This document shows, in pieces, positions 54,250 through 62,610 of a DNA stretch of 64,000 nucleotides. The notes beneath the pieces were generated by a model that saw only the letters and a program-made list of their open reading frames with translations, did no database searches and had not been told where the DNA came from. How positions within the stretch are numbered: position 1 is the first letter of the stretch; each line of letters starts with the position of its first letter. Made by a program: the position numbers and the translations under genes. Origin of the DNA: Clostridia bacterium (lineage in GTDB: Bacteria > Bacillota > Clostridia > UMGS1810); NCBI GenBank assembly GCA_017397885.1, contig JAFQHQ010000158.1:28096-92095 (forward strand), given 5' to 3'.

Positions 54250-55373
54250 AATTACCCGAAATAAACATTGAAGAACTCAAAGAGCAGTTCAGACAAAAAC
54301 AAGAAGAAGGCAAAAAAACTATTTCACTTACCTTGTCCATATCTTTTGCTCTTTTTATTGTTCTTATTGTTGTGTGTATTGTTGCAGCACTCATCATATA
54401 TGTTCTTATCAGAACCGATATTGTGCCTGTGATGACCGATTCGCAAATTACTGCAGGTGAATTTGCGCTTCTTCTTGGACTGACCAGTTTGTTTGTCGGT
54501 TTTTTTGCGGCATTGCTTTCAAAAAAATTTCTTATGAAAGCAATTGACAGCATTGTCAATCAGATAAACCGTCTTGCTTCCGGAGACTATTCGGTGCGCT
54601 TGAAGGTTGGTAAGCCGTTTAAAAGATTGAAATCGATAAAAAAGGTTACTGACAGTTTTAACAAAATGGCTGAAGAACTTCAAAGTACCGAAATGCTCAG
54701 ATCGGATTTTATAAATAATTTTTCTCACGAATTTAAAACCCCAATTGTGTCAATAGCAGGTTTTGCAAAGCTTTTAAAAAAAGATGATATTGGCGAAAAA
54801 CAAAGAAATGAGTATCTTGGTGTAATTGAAGAAGAGTCTGTTCGTCTTTCGGAAATGGCAACCGGCATTCTCAATCTGACCAAACTTGAAAATCAGACTA
54901 TTCTTACAGGTATCACAAGGTTTAATCTTTCCGAACAAATCAGAAATTGTGTTCTTATGATGGAGAACAAGTGGGAAAAGAAAAAACTGGAGTTGCACAT
55001 TGATTTTGATGAACATGAAATAAGCGCAAACTATGAAATGCTTAAACAGGTGTGGATTAATCTCATTGACAATGCCATAAAATTCTCCGATGAATACGGA
55101 ATTCTTGAAATAAAAATTCACGAGGGAAATAACATGATTTTTGTTTCTGTTTCAAACAGCGGAGTACCGATTGAGTCAGATAAACGAGAAAAGATTTTCA
55201 ACAAATTTTATCAGGCGGAAGAATCCCATTCATCAAAAGGTCACGGCATAGGGCTTGCCATAGTCAAACGTGTTATACAGCTTCACATGGGCGCCGTATC
55301 CGTAAACTGTTTGGATGGGTTAACAACTTTTACCGTCGCACTTCCCGGAGACGAATCAAAAAACGAAATATAA
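54246..55373 (+). CDS. Sensor histidine kinase
   Basis: A 375-residue membrane kinase. Two membrane helices lie at about 29-51 and 72-92 with only a short external loop, so it may sense something in or near the membrane. A HAMP linker (about 93-145) leads to the H-box NFSHEFKTPIVSIAG with the phospho-accepting His, then the ATP-binding domain with LIDNAIKFSDEYG (N box) and KGHGIGLAIVKRVIQLH (G box). It pairs with the upstream response regulator. Overlap ATGA indicates coupling. Confidence 0.95.
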   Translation: MKLPEINIEELKEQFRQKQEEGKKTISLTLSISFALFIVLIVVCIVAALIIYVLIRTDIVPVMTDSQITAGEFALLLGLTSLFVGFFAALLSKKFLMKAIDSIVNQINRLASGDYSVRLKVGKPFKRLKSIKKVTDSFNKMAEELQSTEMLRSDFINNFSHEFKTPIVSIAGFAKLLKKDDIGEKQRNEYLGVIEEESVRLSEMATGILNLTKLENQTILTGITRFNLSEQIRNCVLMMENKWEKKKLELHIDFDEHEISANYEMLKQVWINLIDNAIKFSDEYGILEIKIHEGNNMIFVSVSNSGVPIESDKREKIFNKFYQAEESHSSKGHGIGLAIVKRVIQLHMGAVSVNCLDGLTTFTVALPGDESKNEI

Positions 55374-55400
55374 AAGATGATTGTTTTCATTTTTAAAACA

Positions 55401-55450
55401 AAACTGCAAAATCAGGCAATAAACCGCCTTTCATGATTTTGCAGTTTTTT
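55401..55450 (+). terminator. Terminator of the two-component operon
   Basis: AAACTGCAAAATCA pairs with TGATTTTGCAGTTT followed by more Ts, over a loop with an internal GGC/GCC pair. It is 28 bases past the kinase stop. Confidence 0.88.
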
Positions 55451-55576
55451 AATGTATAGAAAGCTTCGTTTCCATACATCAAAAAATTGTTTATATTGTG
55501 TTTAGAATTTTGTCGTAATATGAAATAACAAATCTGATCTAAAACATATATATCATATCCGACAGGAGGAGACACA

Positions 55577-56467
55577 ATGAAAAAAGTTAAAATAATCACT
55601 GACTCGTGTTCCGATCTTGACAGTGAATTGCTGAAAGAATATGACATCGATTATGCAAAAATGTCTACTATGGCAAGTGGGGCGGAAAGTCCGGCACTTC
55701 TTTCGTGGAGTCCGAATGAAGTTCGGGAATTTTATAATTCAATGAGAAACGGTAAGCGAATAACAACTGCTCAGGTCAGCATTGAAGAATTTATGCGTAT
55801 TTTTAAAAAATATCTTGATGAAGGTTTCGACATTGTGTATATTGGCTGTTCACTAAAACAGTCGGGTTCGGTTAACACAGCGTCTGTTGTGGCAAAAAAT
55901 CTGGAAGAGGATTATCCGGATTCAAAAATCATTTGCATAGATTCGCAAAATGCATCAATAGGAGAAGGCATGCTTGCAATTGAAGCTGCCAAAATGGCTA
56001 CTTGTTCATATGATGCAGAATATATTGCAAATCGAATTGTGCAAATCAGAAAAACAGTTAATGAATTTGCTACAGTTCATTCTCTTGATAATCTCAAAAA
56101 AGCCGGACGAGTCAGTGCTTCATCTGCTTTTTTTGGCAACCTGATGAACATTAAACCGATTTTGGTTTCCGATGCCGTTGGTGCACAGGCCGCCCTGAAA
56201 AAAGTTAACGGCAGAAAGAATTCACTTAAAGAGATTGTCCGTCTTTTAAAGGATAACATTATAGATGCCGAGAATCAGACTGTATATGTTGCCCATTCAG
56301 ACTGTCCTCAAAATGAAGTTGATGAACTTTGCAGAATTGTAAAAGAAGAAATCAATTGCCGAAACGTAAGGGTAGGGTACATAGGACCAAGCATCGGAGC
56401 ATCTGTTGGTCCGGATGCTGTTGGTGTGTGGGCATTTGGAAACACGGTGGCTTTTTGTGCTTCATAA
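55577..56467 (+). CDS. DegV family fatty-acid-binding protein
   Basis: A 296-residue DegV/FakB-like protein. FakB proteins bind a fatty acid and present it to the kinase FakA for phosphorylation. The N-terminal VKIITDSCSDLD and the later IYIGCSLKQSGSVNTA region, ICIDSQNASIGEG and VHSLDNLKKAGRVSAS (the RVS motif) are typical. A GGAGG precedes the ATG. It lies 23 bases before plsY, so both belong to phospholipid precursor metabolism, a good functional match: FakB supplies acyl-phosphate, the donor PlsY needs. Confidence 0.93.
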   Translation: MKKVKIITDSCSDLDSELLKEYDIDYAKMSTMASGAESPALLSWSPNEVREFYNSMRNGKRITTAQVSIEEFMRIFKKYLDEGFDIVYIGCSLKQSGSVNTASVVAKNLEEDYPDSKIICIDSQNASIGEGMLAIEAAKMATCSYDAEYIANRIVQIRKTVNEFATVHSLDNLKKAGRVSASSAFFGNLMNIKPILVSDAVGAQAALKKVNGRKNSLKEIVRLLKDNIIDAENQTVYVAHSDCPQNEVDELCRIVKEEINCRNVRVGYIGPSIGASVGPDAVGVWAFGNTVAFCAS

Positions 56468-56490
56468 AACTGTTTCGGGAGAAGATACAC

Positions 56491-57093
56491 ATGAAATTAC
56501 TATTTGTTTTTGGGGCATTGTTTTCCTATATTTTAAGCGGAATCAATCCTGCGGTTATTATTTCAAAAGCGGTATATAAGACAGATATACGTAAAAGCGG
56601 AAGCAAAAATCCGGGGTTTACCAATTTCAGACGAGTATTTGGAGGGAAATGGGCATATGTTGTATTATTTATCGATATTTTTAAATCTCTCAGCATGACT
56701 TTGATATTTGGCTATCTTTTTGAAAAGGCAGGTCTTGATAGGGCATTTGGTGCGGCATATTCAGGCTTTTTCTCAACTGTGGGTCATGTTTTTCCCGTGT
56801 GGTACAAATTTAAAGGCGGAAAAGGGTTTCTTGTGTGCATTGCAAGCATATGGGTTGTAAGTCCTTTAACAGGTTTGTTTGCAACTATTGTTATGGCACT
56901 TGTTTTGTTTTTAACAAGATATATGTCGCTTGCAGATATTTGTGCGGTAATTTCTGCTCCGTTGTTCATGCTTCTTTTCGGCATCGGCGGTTATTCGCTT
57001 TTGTTTGTGTGTATGGGTTCGGCACTTGTTGCCATCAGACACAAAGATAACATTAAGAGATTAATTCACGGTAAGGAATCAAAAATCATATAA
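56491..57093 (+). CDS. plsY: Glycerol-3-phosphate acyltransferase PlsY-type
   Basis: A 200-residue polytopic membrane enzyme transferring an acyl group from acyl-phosphate to glycerol-3-phosphate, the first step of phospholipid synthesis. The three PlsY motifs are present: IRKSGSKNPGFTNFRRVFG, GHVFPVWYKFKGGKG and RHKDNIKRL. The first reads SKNPGFTN in place of the common SGNPGATN. The ATG at 56491 follows GGGAGAAG; the longer frame from 56329 would overlap degV widely. It is co-transcribed with the DegV gene and ended by a strong terminator. Confidence 0.93.
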   Translation: MKLLFVFGALFSYILSGINPAVIISKAVYKTDIRKSGSKNPGFTNFRRVFGGKWAYVVLFIDIFKSLSMTLIFGYLFEKAGLDRAFGAAYSGFFSTVGHVFPVWYKFKGGKGFLVCIASIWVVSPLTGLFATIVMALVLFLTRYMSLADICAVISAPLFMLLFGIGGYSLLFVCMGSALVAIRHKDNIKRLIHGKESKII

Positions 57094-57101
57094 ATGGATA
57101 T

Positions 57102-57136
57102 AAAAAAGACACGGTTCAGACTTCCGTGTCTTTTTT
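57102..57136 (+). terminator. Terminator of the degV-plsY operon
   Basis: AAAAAAGACACGG pairs with CCGTGTCTTTTTT over a 9-base loop, 9 bases past the plsY stop. A decayed relative is seen at 48884-48918 before the secreted phosphoesterase gene. Confidence 0.9.
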
Positions 57137-57204
57137 GCAACATTGATTTCGTTTTTAGTATATAATATAATGCCACCATAAACTATTAGTCATGAGGTAA
57201 GCAT

Positions 57205-57366
57205 ATGAAAAATATTTTAAGTCTTGTACTTGTTGTGACAATGCTTCCCGGGGCTCTCGCTATGGTGCATATTCCATCTTTAATCCCCCCGCCGGAATTT
57301 ATTCCGGCATTCCAAACTTTGCAAGACCGGCATTTTTGTAGCGAAAATCATCGCTCACATCTTTAA
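57205..57366 (+). pseudogene. Relic 5' end of a secreted-protein gene
   Basis: A 53-codon frame whose first 15 codons (MKNILSLVLVVTMLP) resemble the signal peptide of the 1467-residue phosphoesterase (MKKFLSVALVMTMLF). The upstream promoter (TTGATT 57143, TATAAT 57166, spacing 17), GAGGTAAGC before the ATG, and the preceding terminator also match that gene. The frame then ends within the 3' end of the convergent CYTH gene, with no mature protein. It is a truncated copy, or the place the gene once occupied. Confidence 0.72.
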
Positions 57367-57784
57367 TTGCCCAAGGCGGAGTGGGATAGGAAAGAGCACT
57401 TTCTTCATCGGGGAATTCAATTTCCATATAGCAAAGCCCCGAAAGAGCTCCTTCAAAAATATCAAATTCCATGGTGTAACCGTCGTCTGATTCAATGCAA
57501 TATCTTGTTTTTTCAATGACATTTCCCTCAATTTTTGAAAGCAAGGTTTCGTATTGCTCTTTGGTAAGCTCGGTTTCAAACTCATCTCTTGCAAGCAAGC
57601 CCGGTTTGCCTTTGGTTTTCACACACAAAATGTATTCTTCGTCATTGGTGTTTCTCAGTCTCACTGTGGGCGAGAAGCATATGTATGACTGTACCATTTT
57701 TAGGGGTTTGCATTTTGAAAAATCAAAGGGTATTTTATCTTTATCAACAAGCCATTTTCTTTCAATTTCTTTATTTAAACTCAT
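57299..57784 (-). CDS. CYTH domain protein
   Basis: A 161-residue protein of the CYTH (triphosphate tunnel) superfamily. The signature EIERKWLV is at residues 6-13, with YICFSPTVRLRN, CVKTKGKPG, RDEFETEL, EKTRYCIE, EFDIFEG and YMEIEFPDEE alternating charged strands that line the tunnel. Members hydrolyse inorganic triphosphate or related compounds using Mg. AGGAGAC precedes the ATG. It is convergent with the relic gene and upstream of no obvious partner. Confidence 0.9.
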   Translation of the reverse strand: MSLNKEIERKWLVDKDKIPFDFSKCKPLKMVQSYICFSPTVRLRNTNDEEYILCVKTKGKPGLLARDEFETELTKEQYETLLSKIEGNVIEKTRYCIESDDGYTMEFDIFEGALSGLCYMEIEFPDEESALSYPTPPWAIKDVSDDFRYKNAGLAKFGMPE

Positions 57785-57840
57785 GTTGGTCTCCTATGTT
57801 TAGTATTTTGTAAATGAAGTATTTGCTTTTTGCAAATATG

Positions 57841-57960
57841 AAGTGATGGCTATGCCATCATGAAACAAATCCGCTTTGCGGATTTATGAAGCGAAGCGTT
57901 CTGAAAATGTTGCGAAGCAACACTTCATTAGTGAAGCGACTTCATATCCGAAGGATGCTT
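57841..57960. repeat. Array of short hairpins
   Basis: Five small palindromes occur in a row: GATGGCTATGCCATC (57845), AAATCCGCTTTGCGGATTT (57867), TGTTGCGAAGCAACA (57908), CTTCATTAGTGAAG (57923) and ATCCGAAGGAT (57946), with ATGAAG-like spacers. No gene lies in the block between the CYTH start and the tRNA-Glu terminator. Purpose unknown. Confidence 0.85.
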
Positions 57961-57985
57961 AATGTTTTGAAGAAACGCTTCATTA

Positions 57986-58023
57986 GAAAAAACCGCAGAT
58001 TCTGACAGAATCTGCGGTTTTTT
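57986..58023 (-). terminator. Terminator of tRNA-Glu
   Basis: AAAAAACCGCAGATTC pairs with GAATCTGCGGTTTTTT over TGACA, just beyond the 3' end of the minus-strand tRNA. It is symmetrical and could work both ways. Confidence 0.9.
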
Positions 58024-58027
58024 CTGA

Positions 58028-58099
58028 TGACCCATACGAGAATCGAACTCGTGATTGCGCCTTGAGAGGGCGCCGTCTTGACCGCTTGACCAATGGGCC
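58028..58099 (-). tRNA. tRNA-Glu (CTC anticodon)
   Basis: A 72-base minus-strand tRNA: acceptor GGCCCAT pairing with ATGGGTC, then discriminator A. The D-arm contains GTCAAGCGGTCAAGAC, the anticodon loop is CTCTCAA (anticodon CTC, reading GAG), and the T-loop is TTCGATT. CCA is not encoded. It resembles the usual bacterial tRNA-Glu and is followed by a strong terminator. Confidence 0.95.
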
Positions 58100-58159
58100 G
58101 TAACGCTTTACCGATTTATTATTATATCAGCAAAGCGTGTGTTTGTCAAGATAAATTAA

Positions 58160-59428
58160 TTATTTTTCTTGCGGCATTTCAATGAGCAAGTCACCAAACA
58201 ACTGCTCGGCAAGTTCATCAAACGACATATTTTGAACAATTGTGCCGATTACCATGCATTCTTCATATATTTCGTTTAGTTTCACAGTGGCAATCTTGCC
58301 GGGAATGGTTTCGTCCATTTCGGGAAGAGGTTCTTTTTTGATGATGTGATATCCGTAATCGGTTTCAACAATATCACTGATTTCCCCTTCTTTGAGAGCA
58401 AATGCGGTTTCTTCAAATTCGGGAACCATTTCACCATATGTAAACACATATCCGTCGGGATTTGTTTGAATTCCCGGGTCTTCGCAGTATTCTGTCATCA
58501 GTTTGTCAAAATCTTCGCCGCCGTCGAGCTTCTTTTTAATATCTTCAACGGTCTTGCGCGCTTCATCAAGCTGAGCTGCGTCATATTTTTCGCCGGTTTC
58601 CATGTTTGTGGTGAGAATAAGAATATGTTTTGCTCTAACAAATGTTTTTGGATATTCCTCTACAGCCAGATCTGCAACATAATGAGAGCTTATGAGGTCA
58701 TCGCCAAGGATTTTTGCAATGGGAGCAACCAGCGATGTTTCGTAGATTTCATCACTCATAGATGAAATACTGTTTGTGAGTTCGAAACTTTGTGACTCTG
58801 TGAGAGAATAGCCGTTTGACTTGGCTTCATATGCCATGAGATTTGTAACCAGGATTGTTGTGGAAAGGTCATTAAGAATGTAGTCGGCGTATGCGGGATC
58901 CAGTTGATAACCAAGAAGTGCTGCCCATGCACGGAAGTCATCAACAGTAACTTTTACAGCGTTTATTGTCATAACCGGACTTTCGTCTGTAATGAGAACC
59001 TGTTTCGATGCAGAAACATATTCAACATTTTTGCCGAGAGCCTCGCTGACAAAGCGAAGTGGTACCATTGTTCTTGAATCAACAATCACAGGGGGAGTGT
59101 CGAGCTTTTTGTCTTCACCGTTGACCTTTGCAACGTCAGAATCAATGAAAAGTTCAACAACGATTTCACCCGAGGTAATTGTAACTTTCCTTTCGGCATT
59201 GTCCCATGCAACCTCTGCACCAAAGTTTTCGGATACAGCTCTTATGGGAATCATGGTTCTGGAATTTTCTATGTAGGGCTTTGCATCAATTGTTTTTGCT
59301 TCAATTTCGACGTCCTGTACATAAAGCTTTTCAGAACCTATTGTAAATTCAAGAGTTTTGGCTTGTGCAACCGATGTGCACAGCATAATCACTGCAATAA
59401 GCATGAGTGTGATTCTTTTTAAATTCAT
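58160..59428 (-). CDS. Secreted PpiC-type peptidyl-prolyl isomerase with copper-amine-oxidase-like N-domain
   Basis: A 422-residue exported protein. Residues 1-23 form a signal peptide. Two copper-amine-oxidase N-terminal-like stalk units (about 40-150) contain RTMIPIRAVSENFGAEVAWD and RTMVPLRFVSEALG; despite the name they bind cell envelope rather than copper. A SurA/PrsA-like helical segment follows, and a parvulin domain (about 265-370) has FVRAKHILILT, DFDKLMTEYCEDPG and YGYHIIKKEPLP. It probably helps fold exported proteins at the membrane-wall interface. It has no lipobox, unlike PrsA. AAGGAG precedes the ATG. Confidence 0.9.
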   Translation of the reverse strand: MNLKRITLMLIAVIMLCTSVAQAKTLEFTIGSEKLYVQDVEIEAKTIDAKPYIENSRTMIPIRAVSENFGAEVAWDNAERKVTITSGEIVVELFIDSDVAKVNGEDKKLDTPPVIVDSRTMVPLRFVSEALGKNVEYVSASKQVLITDESPVMTINAVKVTVDDFRAWAALLGYQLDPAYADYILNDLSTTILVTNLMAYEAKSNGYSLTESQSFELTNSISSMSDEIYETSLVAPIAKILGDDLISSHYVADLAVEEYPKTFVRAKHILILTTNMETGEKYDAAQLDEARKTVEDIKKKLDGGEDFDKLMTEYCEDPGIQTNPDGYVFTYGEMVPEFEETAFALKEGEISDIVETDYGYHIIKKEPLPEMDETIPGKIATVKLNEIYEECMVIGTIVQNMSFDELAEQLFGDLLIEMPQEK

Positions 59429-59522
59429 TCAATCCATCTCCTTTTAAATGACATTTCATCATAGTATAACACTTTTTTGGCGATTTGTAAAGTCATACCG
59501 GAAATATGATAAAAACCACCAA

Positions 59523-59665
59523 AGGCGGTTGGTCATAGGGAGAAGTCGGTTTTGAACTGAATTTTTCCGCTAAAAGCGCATCAAAAAACTCGGAAATACG
59601 TCAGTATAACCGAGTTTTTATTCTTTCTTTTAACGAAAAAATTTTATTTCAAAGACCAACCGCCT
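59523..59665. repeat. 143-bp element with 12-bp terminal inverted repeats
   Basis: AGGCGGTTGGTC at 59523-59534 is mirrored by GACCAACCGCCT at 59654-59665. An inner hairpin pairs AAAAACTCGG with CCGAGTTTTT. The element lies in the 434-base gap between the PpiC gene and aconitase. Apart from it and the aconitase promoter, I see nothing else in this gap. Confidence 0.75.
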
Positions 59666-59786
59666 AATGGCAGATATTTTTAATGATTTTATTACATTTC
59701 ATGATTTTAGTCAACACAATAGTATAGAAAAAAACTATGTGAATCATAGAATAATTGGTAATTTGGCAGAAAAAAAGGTTAATTAA

Positions 59787-59816
59787 TTGACACTGTGAGG
59801 CTGTTTGTGATATTAT
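59787..59816 (+). promoter_or_regulatory. Promoter of the aconitase operon
   Basis: TTGACA (59787-59792) and TATTAT (59811-59816) are spaced 18 bases apart. An upstream in-frame ATG at 59815 falls inside the -10, which supports the ATG at 59863 as the real start. Confidence 0.7.
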
Positions 59817-59862
59817 GTATACGATATATTGGATGTATATGTTTTATGAAAGGATGATATAT

Positions 59863-61794
59863 ATGGGTTTAACACTTACAGAAAAAATTCTCAAAGCACA
59901 CACCGTTGACGGTACCTTTGAGAAAGGAAAGGAAATCGGCATAAGAATCGACCAGACTCTCACTCAGGATGCTACAGGCACAATGGCTTATCTTGAATTT
60001 GAAGCAATCGGTATTCCCAGAGTTAAAACCGAACGCTCTGTTGCCTACATTGACCACAACACTTTGCAGTCGGGCTTTGAAAATGCAGATGACCACCGTT
60101 TCATTGGTTCAATTGCAAAAAAACACGGAATATATTTTTCGCGTCCCGGTAACGGAATCTGCCACCAGGTTCATCTTGAACGCTTCGGCATTCCCGGTAA
60201 AACCCTCATCGGCTCCGACTCCCACACACCAACAGGCGGCGGTATCGGTATGATTGCAATCGGTGCAGGCGGTCTTGATGTTGCAGTTGCCATGGGCGGC
60301 GGTACATATTATATCACATACCCCAACATCGTTAAAGTTAACCTCACAGGAAAACTTGGTTCATGGTGTGCCGCAAAGGATGTTATCCTTGAGGTTCTCA
60401 GAAGAATGTCTGTTAAAGGCGGTGTCGGAAAGGTTATTGAATACTGTGGTGAAGGTGTTAAATCCCTTTCTGTTCCCGAACGTGCAACAATCACCAACAT
60501 GGGTGCAGAGCTTGGTGCAACAACTTCAATCTTCCCATCCGACGAAATCACAAAGCAGTTCCTCAAAGCACAAAAAAGAGAAGATGTGTGGGTAGAGCTT
60601 TCGGCAGATGAAGATGCGGTTTATGATGAAGTTATAGACATTGACCTTTCTAAAATTGAACCCATGGCGGCTTGTCCTCACATGCCCGACAATGTTAAAA
60701 CACTTTCCGAAATCGGCGAAATGAAAATAGATCAGGTGTGCATAGGTTCATGCACAAACTCCTCACTTCAGGATATGATGAAGGTTGCTCACATCTTAAA
60801 GGGCAAAACAGTTCATCCCGATGTTTCCCTTTCAATTGCTCCCGGTTCAAAACAGGTACTCAATATGCTTGCTCAAAACGGTGCATTGGCTGTTATGATT
60901 GATGCAGGCGCAAGAATCCTTGAGAGTGCTTGCGGTCCCTGCATAGGTATGGGTCAGTCACCAAACTCAAAGGGTATTTCACTTCGTACCTTTAACCGTA
61001 ACTTTGAGGGCAGATCCGGCACAAAAGACGGTCAGATTTATCTTGTATCTCCCGAAGTTGCCGCATCCTCTGCAATTGCAGGCGTACTCACAGACCCGAG
61101 ATCACTTGGCGATATGCCCGAGTTCAAAATGCCCGATGAGTTTATCATCAACGACAACATGATTGAGCTTCCCTGCGATGAAAAAGACATGGACAAGGTC
61201 GAAATCCTCCGCGGACCAAACATCAAACCCTTCCCCAAGACCGAGCCTCTTGAAGAAAGTGTTGAATGTAAATGTTCACTCAAGGTTGAAGACAACATCA
61301 CCACAGACCACATTATGCCTGCGGGTGCAAAAATTCTTCCCCTTCGTTCAAACATTCCCGCAATCAGCGAGCACTGCTTTACTGTATGTGACGAAAACTT
61401 CCCCAAAAGAGCAAAAGAAATGGGTAAAAGCATCATCGTGGGCGGTGCAAACTACGGTCAGGGTTCATCAAGAGAACATGCCGCACTTGCTCCCCTCTAT
61501 CTCGGAGTTAAAGCTGTGCTTGTTAAGTCCTTTGCACGTATTCACCGCGCAAACCTCATCAATGCCGGAATTCTTCCTCTCCAGTTTGAAAATGAAGCTG
61601 ATTATGACAAGATTTCTCTCGGCGATGAGCTTGTAATAGAAAATCTCAGAGATTGCGTTGCAAACGGCAAACAGATTGTAATCGAAAACAAAACAAACGG
61701 TGCTTCCATTCCTTGTATATGCGAGCTTACAGACCGTACAAGAGACATAATTCTTGCCGGCGGACTTCTCAGCTACACAAGAGAGAATATGTAA
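59863..61794 (+). CDS. Aconitate hydratase
   Basis: A 643-residue [4Fe-4S] enzyme interconverting citrate and isocitrate. Cluster cysteines are in IGSCTNSS and in ACGPCIGMG. GSDSHTPTGGGIGMIAIG is a typical active-site segment, and the C-terminal swivel domain contains GGANYGQGSSREHAALAP. The length fits the small monomeric bacterial aconitase class. The start follows AAAGGATG. It leads an operon with an SGNH hydrolase and isocitrate dehydrogenase for making 2-oxoglutarate (glutamate synthesis in an anaerobe with a partial TCA pathway). Codon use suggests high expression. Confidence 0.96.
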   Translation: MGLTLTEKILKAHTVDGTFEKGKEIGIRIDQTLTQDATGTMAYLEFEAIGIPRVKTERSVAYIDHNTLQSGFENADDHRFIGSIAKKHGIYFSRPGNGICHQVHLERFGIPGKTLIGSDSHTPTGGGIGMIAIGAGGLDVAVAMGGGTYYITYPNIVKVNLTGKLGSWCAAKDVILEVLRRMSVKGGVGKVIEYCGEGVKSLSVPERATITNMGAELGATTSIFPSDEITKQFLKAQKREDVWVELSADEDAVYDEVIDIDLSKIEPMAACPHMPDNVKTLSEIGEMKIDQVCIGSCTNSSLQDMMKVAHILKGKTVHPDVSLSIAPGSKQVLNMLAQNGALAVMIDAGARILESACGPCIGMGQSPNSKGISLRTFNRNFEGRSGTKDGQIYLVSPEVAASSAIAGVLTDPRSLGDMPEFKMPDEFIINDNMIELPCDEKDMDKVEILRGPNIKPFPKTEPLEESVECKCSLKVEDNITTDHIMPAGAKILPLRSNIPAISEHCFTVCDENFPKRAKEMGKSIIVGGANYGQGSSREHAALAPLYLGVKAVLVKSFARIHRANLINAGILPLQFENEADYDKISLGDELVIENLRDCVANGKQIVIENKTNGASIPCICELTDRTRDIILAGGLLSYTRENM

Positions 61795-61804
61795 GGAGAC
61801 GTTT

Positions 61805-62596
61805 ATGGATATTAATGATTTTTACTATAAAGAGGGCGAACAGCCCCTTGACAGACTGGTGACCGACGGAGGCTTTTGCGGAATTTTCCGTACCATAGGT
61901 ATAATCGGTGATTCCCTTTCCTCCGGTGAATTTGAATCCTTCCATGAAGGAATAAGAGGCTGGCATGACTTTTATGATTACTCCTGGGGACAGTACATTG
62001 CAAGAGAGGCAGGATGTAAGGTCTATAACTTCACAAGAGGTGGAATGACTGCCGAAGAATTTATAAAGAGCTTTTCGGCTCACTGCAAGGCTTTTGATTA
62101 TGATAATCTTTGTCAGGCTTACATCATTGCCCTTGGCGTGAATGACATAAACGGCAAGCTTGAAGTGGGGGAAGCAAAAAGTGCGTTTGAAAACGCAGTT
62201 ATTCCCGAAGCTCCGGCCATTATGGACTACTATGGGGCAATAATCAAAAACATCAAAAGAAAACAGCCCGATGCAAAAATCTTTTTGGTTACACTCCCCA
62301 ACGACACCACATGGACAGATGAAAAGAAAGTAGAAAAACGCTCTTATCTGAATGCACAGATAGGAGAGCTTGCAGAGCTTTATGAAAACACATATATCAT
62401 TGACCTTGAAAAATATGCTCCCGAATACGATGAAAAATTCAAAAAGACATTTTTCCTTGGTCATATGACAGCCACAGGCTACATGCTCACCGCAAAAATG
62501 GTTATGTCCTACATTGACTACATAATCAGAAAATACCCAAAAGATTTTTCGCAGGTGGGATTCATCGGAACTCCCTACAAATATGAACTTGAATGA
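61805..62596 (+). CDS. SGNH/GDSL-family hydrolase between aconitase and isocitrate dehydrogenase
   Basis: A 263-residue cytosolic protein of the SGNH hydrolase fold. GIIGDSLSSGEF holds the serine nucleophile, ALGVNDING is the Asn block, and LGHMTATGY the terminal His. No signal peptide is present. Between the nucleophile and Asn blocks, the segment DFYDYSWGQYIAREAG is unusual. It starts 10 bases after the aconitase stop with AAGGAGA and is 14 bases before the isocitrate dehydrogenase gene, so it is fully within the operon. A link to the TCA reactions is not obvious; it could remove acyl groups from a metabolite. Confidence 0.85.
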   Translation: MDINDFYYKEGEQPLDRLVTDGGFCGIFRTIGIIGDSLSSGEFESFHEGIRGWHDFYDYSWGQYIAREAGCKVYNFTRGGMTAEEFIKSFSAHCKAFDYDNLCQAYIIALGVNDINGKLEVGEAKSAFENAVIPEAPAIMDYYGAIIKNIKRKQPDAKIFLVTLPNDTTWTDEKKVEKRSYLNAQIGELAELYENTYIIDLEKYAPEYDEKFKKTFFLGHMTATGYMLTAKMVMSYIDYIIRKYPKDFSQVGFIGTPYKYELE

Positions 62597-62610
62597 AAGG
62601 ATGAATAAAA

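Noticed and set aside
61769..62464. 231-codon frame on the minus strand
   Set aside because: It is antisense to the SGNH hydrolase gene, which has clear catalytic motifs, RBS and operon position.
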